Made by a program: the position numbers and the translations under genes
Assembly: GCA_047975265.1 (NCBI GenBank)
Contig: JBKEDE010000065.1
Span: 1 to 28,529, forward strand
Reading direction: 5' to 3'
Origin: UJ101 sp047975265
GTDB taxonomy: Bacteria > Bacteroidota > Bacteroidia > Flavobacteriales > UJ101
Length of the DNA stretch: 28,529 nt
Part shown: positions 24,711 through 28,529 of the stretch, in pieces
How positions within the stretch are numbered: the stretch's first letter is position 1
Layout: each line of letters opens with the position of its first letter
The notes under the pieces: generated by a model
What the model was told of the DNA's origin: nothing
The model's database searches: none
The model's input: the letters and a program-made list of their open reading frames with translations, nothing else

Positions 24711-24848
24711 ATGAAGCTAGCATACGATGCCAAACGCATAACCAATAACTACCCCGACCATTTGGGAAGTAGTTCTTACATAACCAACTTGGACGGCGAG
24801 GTGGTGCAACACGTAGAATACGTGCCTTTTTGGGAATTTTCTTGGTAA
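24711..24848 (+). pseudogene. Chimeric remnant: start of a glycosyltransferase joined to an Rhs/YD-repeat core fragment
   Basis: The 45-codon frame begins MKLAYDAKRITNN, the usual N-terminus of a Bacteroidetes group-1 glycosyltransferase. It then continues as YPDHLGSSSYITNLDGEVV and QHVEYVPF, which is the Rhs-repeat-associated core that normally precedes the variable toxin tip (expected to go on as GEVF...). It ends two to five codons later in EFSW and a stop, so neither parent protein is complete. The junction lies at about 24749-24752. It is the 5' end of a glycosyltransferase operon member abutting the inside of an rhs gene, presumably through deletion or illegitimate recombination. Confidence 0.8.
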
Positions 24849-24888
24849 TGCTCCAGAAATGTTATTTATATTATAAAGATAATAGGAA

Positions 24889-25245
24889 ATGGGTAAAAAA
24901 TATAAAATGAATACTTTTAATTGGTTCCTGGTTATGTTTTCAAGTATTTTTATTATTTGGGGAATATATAATTCTTATAAATTAAACAATAATGATAATG
25001 AGTGTACTGAAGGGGTTGTTATTTCTTCAGGTAAAATAACTGGAAGAAGAGCATCAGCAATAGAATACTACGTAAATAATAAAAAGTATATATTTACTAC
25101 AAATAAAAAATATAGAAAGGGAAGTATTCTCATATTAAAATACGAAAAAAACAACCCCGATAATGTAAAAGTTATTACTGAATGCGATGTTAATAATACT
25201 TTAGACGTGTTAAAACAATATGAACAAACAACTGTAGGATTTTGA
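24889..25245 (+). CDS. Small one-helix membrane protein, DUF3592-like, of unknown function
   Basis: The 118-residue protein has a short basic N-terminus and one hydrophobic helix (about 11-28, FNWFLVMFSSIFIIWGIY). A small beta-rich domain follows: GVVISSGKITGRRASAIEYYV, then YIFTTNKKYRKGSILILKY and NPDNVKVI. This pattern resembles the DUF3592 type of soluble domain attached to a membrane anchor. The start ATG follows AATAGGAA, a possible weak ribosome-binding site. It overlaps the next gene (TTGA overlap), so the two are translated together. The position just after an Rhs-core fragment makes it a candidate for a leftover immunity or accessory gene, but nothing in the sequence proves that. Confidence 0.6.
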   Translation: MGKKYKMNTFNWFLVMFSSIFIIWGIYNSYKLNNNDNECTEGVVISSGKITGRRASAIEYYVNNKKYIFTTNKKYRKGSILILKYEKNNPDNVKVITECDVNNTLDVLKQYEQTTVGF

Positions 25246-25754
25246 AAAATATATTACTTTTAATAATAATGATTTTTTTGTCTTCTTGTAAAAAGAAAAT
25301 AGAATGTGATTACATATATTATAAAACAAGTTATAATAAGAATAATACTAAAGTAGAAATTAATTTGGGGATTTGTGAAAACTATTTAAAAAGCAGATAT
25401 AAAAAAAATAATACAGGAGGAATAGGAGTTGAATTGTATAAAAATGATAGTACTTGGTTAACAAAAAAATATGTTATTTATCAAATAGGAGATACTATTA
25501 AATTATCAAGTGAATTTAAAGATAATGTAACAGGTATGGCAGGAAATAGTAGAGTTGGAGCTGTTTTGAGAGGATTTGGATTTGCAGGATCTATTATAGG
25601 GGCTATTTTTGATGCTACCGTATTGGGTAAAGAAGAACCAAGACATCCACATTTCAGATTGGCAGAAGATTTGCCCGTACATCAAAATACTACAGGATGC
25701 CCTACAGCTACATGTGAAGTAAAAGGGCAATTAGAAAAAGTTTACAAAGAGTAG
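25242..25754 (+). CDS. Small lipoprotein of unknown function
   Basis: The 170-residue protein starts at a TTG whose bases overlap the TGA of the previous gene, implying translational coupling. It has a lipoprotein signal (KNILLLIIMIFLSSCKKK) with lipobox LSSC and lipidated C16. Residues about 60-95 form a beta-rich part (GIGVELYKNDSTWLTKKYV). A glycine-rich hydrophobic stretch (about 110-128, RGFGFAGSIIGAIFDATV) could insert in a membrane. It is followed by a Cys/His-containing tail (RHPHFRLAEDLPVHQ...GCPTATCEVKGQ). The family is not recognised. It shares the strand and close spacing of its two neighbours, suggesting a three-gene unit. Confidence 0.6.
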   Translation: MKNILLLIIMIFLSSCKKKIECDYIYYKTSYNKNNTKVEINLGICENYLKSRYKKNNTGGIGVELYKNDSTWLTKKYVIYQIGDTIKLSSEFKDNVTGMAGNSRVGAVLRGFGFAGSIIGAIFDATVLGKEEPRHPHFRLAEDLPVHQNTTGCPTATCEVKGQLEKVYKE

Positions 25755-25760
25755 TTTGTT

Positions 25761-26195
25761 ATGCAGGGAAGATTTATAATAATTTTAGTATTAATAATGA
25801 GTTCGTGTTCTTCACTACTAAAGACCAAGAATAAGTATGATATTAATGAAATAAACGAATTAAAGGAATATTTAATAGATGGAGGTTATACAGAAGAGTT
25901 TAAAAAGTTTCAGACGTATAATAAAAATCAAATATTAAATGATTCTATTTTATTAGAAAAGTATGAAAAATTAAATATAAGTTCAATAGTAATAATCCCA
26001 AAAGATGATTTAAACTTAATTGGAATTAATGCATTTGAGGAAGCAGGAAATTTAATTTCTCTAAAATTAAAGACTACCCCATTTATTAATGCTAATCGGG
26101 CTATTTATATTAATTCGTCAAATGAAAAAATCATTTTAAAGAGTGGACTAAACTTAAAGAAACATCAAATAGGAAAGGATATATATATGAAGTGA
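25761..26195 (+). CDS. Small lipoprotein of unknown function, 3' end possibly supplied by the IS
   Basis: The 144-residue protein has a lipoprotein signal (RFIIILVLIMSSCSSLL) with lipidated cysteine at about C16. The mature part is Asn/Lys/Ile-rich with no recognised motifs (YDINEINELKEYLIDGGY, SSIVIIPKDDLNLIGINAF). It starts 6 bp after the previous stop and is probably co-transcribed. The TGA stop (26193-26195) lies inside or right at the left terminal repeat of the IS element. If the outer IS boundary is right, the last codons come from the IS and the native C-terminus is lost; if the inner boundary is right, the gene is intact. Confidence 0.55.
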   Translation: MQGRFIIILVLIMSSCSSLLKTKNKYDINEINELKEYLIDGGYTEEFKKFQTYNKNQILNDSILLEKYEKLNISSIVIIPKDDLNLIGINAFEEAGNLISLKLKTTPFINANRAIYINSSNEKIILKSGLNLKKHQIGKDIYMK

Positions 26196-27103
26196 TTTAA
26201 ACTTTTTAAATAAAAACAAGCAGTTCAAAATTAGTAATTTAGAGTTGATAACCAATAAATTACGATTCAATGAACTGCAAGTACACAAATTTACAAAAAG
26301 AGCAAATAGAAAACTGTATTTTATGCTTTATTCCAAAAAATAAGCGTGGATTTTCCAGTAGCTTTGATATGTCGGATATTTTTAAATGTATCGTTCATAA
26401 ACTCAAGACCGGCTGTCAATGGGAGTTCTTATTTGTTGATATAGAAGTTTGTAAGCCACCCTTTTCTTGGCAAACAGTTTACTACTATTACCGGAAATGG
26501 AGTGAAAAAGGCGTTTTTAAAGAAATGTTTGAAACGTATTTGGAAATACAGAAAGATAAGTTGGATACCGAAAAATTGAACCTGGACGGCACACACAGCT
26601 TAGTCAAAAAATCAGCAGAAAGTGTAGCTTACCAACATAGGAAAAGAGGTAGGACTTCTAATATTTTGATTATGACTGACGGAAAGGGTATTCCTATTGC
26701 CAATGGCGGAATAATCAGCGGAAATCATAACGATTTATTTCAAATAGTTCCGCAATACGCACAAATGATTAGAGATTTGAAAAGTTGTGGGATTTGTGTA
26801 AAGAACAGCATTCAAAATGCAGATAAAGGATTTGATTCTAAAAAACTTAGGCGAGCTATCCACAGAAGGAACATAACACCTAATATCAAGGAAAATATAC
26901 GAAACAGGAAAACAAAAAAGAGAGGAAAGAAAAGACAGTTCAACCAAGATATTTACGACCAAAGATTTGTCAATGAACGTACATTCGCTTGGATTGACAG
27001 CTTTAGGACACTGTTAATTCGATTTGACAAATTAGATTCTTCCTGGTTAAGTTGGCATTATTTAGCGTTTGCTCTTATCCTCCTAAAAGTTTAAATGAGT
27101 TCA
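26188..27103 (+). mobile_element. Complete IS5-family insertion sequence
   Basis: The element is about 916 bp with a single transposase gene. The left terminus (26188-26207) starts TGAAGTGATTTAAAC and the right terminus read inward (27103-27084) starts TGAACTCATTTAAAC; they match at 17 of 20 positions. The right boundary is supported by the second copy at the window start, which ends in the same GAGTTCA before unrelated DNA. No clean target duplication is seen at these outer ends. A narrower element, 26196-27095 (900 bp), would be flanked by TGA on both sides and is the alternative. The left and right neighbours are unrelated genes, so a deletion beside the IS is possible. Confidence 0.85.
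26270..27094 (+). CDS. IS5-family DDE transposase
   Basis: The protein cuts and joins the element ends during transposition. The 274-residue product is full length for single-ORF IS5-group elements. The N-terminal part (about 15-85) contains the DUF4096-like segment: KRGFSSSFDMSDIFKCIVHKL, then TGCQWEFL and WQTVYYYYRKWSEKGVF. The DDE residues are D106 (LNLDGTHS), D185 (QNADKGFD) and E236 (NERTFAWIDSFRTL), all present. A basic patch (RNRKTKKRGKKR, 211-222) lies between the second and third. The gene appears intact and may be active. The start lies 80 bp inside the left end. It reads toward the hsdS fragment. Confidence 0.92.
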   Translation: MNCKYTNLQKEQIENCILCFIPKNKRGFSSSFDMSDIFKCIVHKLKTGCQWEFLFVDIEVCKPPFSWQTVYYYYRKWSEKGVFKEMFETYLEIQKDKLDTEKLNLDGTHSLVKKSAESVAYQHRKRGRTSNILIMTDGKGIPIANGGIISGNHNDLFQIVPQYAQMIRDLKSCGICVKNSIQNADKGFDSKKLRRAIHRRNITPNIKENIRNRKTKKRGKKRQFNQDIYDQRFVNERTFAWIDSFRTLLIRFDKLDSSWLSWHYLAFALILLKV

Positions 27104-28529
27104 TTGATTATAAAACTATTGGAATAGGTCGTGTAGGTGCACGGTGCGGTTGTGTTTTCGAAATAATCGCTAATTCATGGGTAACGGATAACGCTTTAAT
27201 AATTCAATCCTATGACAAAAGATTTTCACTTGATTTTTTGAGACACTTTCTTTCTTATTCAGATTTAGGTCAATATGCAAATAATGCTATGCAGCCAGTT
27301 ATAAGCAAAACAAGGATTAATGATGTTACAATTCCTTTACTTGATATTGAAGAGCAAAATACACTATCTAAAATCTTAGACTCAATTGAGAAAAACGAAA
27401 AGTTTGAAAGCAATGCTTATGACCTGCTTAAATCAAAGATTAAAATAATTGATAATTGGGAAACTCTTAATGAAGAAATCGAAATCCAAAATGATTTAAC
27501 AGCCCAACTCAAACAATCCATTCTCCAAGAAGCCATTCAAGGCAAACTCACAATAGATTGGCGAGAACAAAACCCAAATACAGAACCTGCCAGCGAGTTG
27601 CTAAAACGCATAAAAACAGAGAAAGCCGAATTAATTAAAGACAAGAAAATCAAAAAGGAAAAAGCACTTCCACCAATTACAGCAGAAGAAATTCCTTTTG
27701 AATTACCTGAGAGTTGGGTTTGGTGCAGGTTGGGTGAAATAATTATAAATACAGATAATCTCGATATTCAAAAAAAACTAAGCCCTAACGAAATAATCAA
27801 CTACGTTGATATTGATGCGATTGACAATAAGAAACAGGTAATTAAAGAACCCAAAGCATTGCCAGTTCGTGAATTATCTTCAAGAGCAAGAAGAGTATTA
27901 AAAAAAGGTCAAATCCTATATTCTTTAGTAAGACCATACTTGCACAACTTAGCTATAGTTGAAGATGAAAAGCCTAACTACATTGGCTCAACTGGGTTTG
28001 CAGTATTTGATTGCCTATGTGTTGAGAATAAATACGTGTTTTGGTTATTGCTCTCAAAATATATTGAAGATATATATTTAGATTATATGGATGGTTTCAA
28101 TTCTCCAAGTATAACACACGACCAATTTAAAAGCACCATTATACCCGTTCCACCATTCGCAGAACAAAAAGCAATTGTTGAAAAAGTAGAAACCTTAATG
28201 CAAAAATGCAATGCTTTGGAGCAAGAAATTACCCAAAGCGAGCAACACGCCAATAGGCTAATGCAAGCGGTGCTAAAAGAAGCGTTTGAGAGTAAAACAG
28301 AACAAGAAACTAAAGTAGTTAAACTTAATACCAAGCCAACCAATATAGATTATTACAAACGTACTTTATTGGCAACGGAAATAGTTTGGCAATTGCACAA
28401 AGAACCAACTTTAGGACAATTGAAATTGCAAAAACTTATGTACTTGGCTCAAGAATCAGGAAAAATGCAATTACCAACTAACTTTTTGCAACAAGTTGCT
28501 GGACCTTATGACCCACAAATGGCTCGTTC
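27104..28529 (+). pseudogene. hsdS: Type I restriction specificity subunit HsdS, 5'-truncated at an IS and open at the window end
   Basis: HsdS recognises the DNA target of a type I restriction-modification enzyme. The frame is open for about 475 codons from the IS terminus to the last base. It enters inside the first target-recognition domain (TIGIGRVGARCGCVF, TDNALII, LGQYANNAMQPVISKTRI). A central conserved helix follows (NDLTAQLKQSILQEAIQGKL). The second recognition domain starts about 27700 (ELPESWVWCRLGEI) and ends with PPFAEQKAIVEKVETLMQ and the C-terminal conserved helix (about 28140-28290). After a linker, a further domain begins at about 28346: YYKRTLLATEIVWQLHKEP, then LKLQKLMYLAQESGKM and AGPYDPQMARS. 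It resembles a Panacea/DUF4065 domain. The first 60-100 codons are missing, so recognition is probably impaired unless the IS provides a start. hsdM and hsdR are not in view. Confidence 0.85.

Noticed and set aside
1..27103. Composite transposon bounded by the two IS copies
   Set aside because: The copies are about 17% diverged at protein level and the 26 kb between them contains essential core genes in normal order.

Overview
The window is chromosomal DNA from a low-GC member of the Bacteroidetes, almost certainly a Flavobacteriaceae species. The evidence is a PorV-type type IX secretion gene next to cdd and pdhA, an E1-alpha/E2 pyruvate dehydrogenase pair without E1-beta, a TonB-dependent receptor partnered with a DUF5689/lamin-tail lipoprotein, MKK-type signal peptides and lipoboxes, and several promoters of the Bacteroidetes form TTG-N(18-20)-TAnnTTTG with little use of Shine-Dalgarno sequences. 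The species cannot be fixed from the sequence.

Layout. 1-1043: the right end of an IS5-family element, whose terminus abuts a protein-coding fragment that has lost its N-terminus. 1296-7800 (minus strand): a PQQ-like beta-propeller protein, porV, a terminator, cdd, pdhA and pdhC. 7971-13603 (plus): gcvT, then the rimP-nusA-infB operon, which starts at a clear promoter followed at once by a terminator-like hairpin. 13611-15655 (minus): a small lipoprotein and mnmE. 15756-21614 (minus): a probable two-gene unit encoding a TonB-dependent receptor and a large lipoprotein with lamin-tail domains and a nearly perfect 309-bp internal tandem repeat. 21749-22933 (plus, divergent): a secreted endonuclease/exonuclease/phosphatase-fold enzyme. 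These three genes look like a nutrient-scavenging locus, possibly for nucleic acid or phosphate; this is inference. Their shared promoter region holds two copies of a 19-bp direct repeat.

22934-28529 is a rearranged accessory region. It holds a 680-bp stretch without a convincing gene but with a promoter, a family-4 glycosyltransferase broken by one missing base, and a chimeric 45-codon ORF that joins the first codons of a second glycosyltransferase to a piece of Rhs/YD-repeat core. Two small lipoproteins and a one-helix membrane protein follow, then a complete IS5-family element, then an HsdS (type I restriction specificity) gene that lacks its start and continues past the window edge into a C-terminal domain resembling Panacea/DUF4065.

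The core (1296-22933) is ordinary, intact housekeeping and envelope DNA. The edges are decaying and mobile. The two IS copies lie in the same orientation but are clearly diverged (about 83% identical over the shared 80 residues), so they are independent insertions. In both, the right terminus is joined directly to the interior of a gene. The most interesting signals are the Rhs/glycosyltransferase junction with its orphan small genes, the HsdS fusion, the rimP leader hairpin and the receptor/lipoprotein/nuclease trio. I see no complete undescribed system with confidence.
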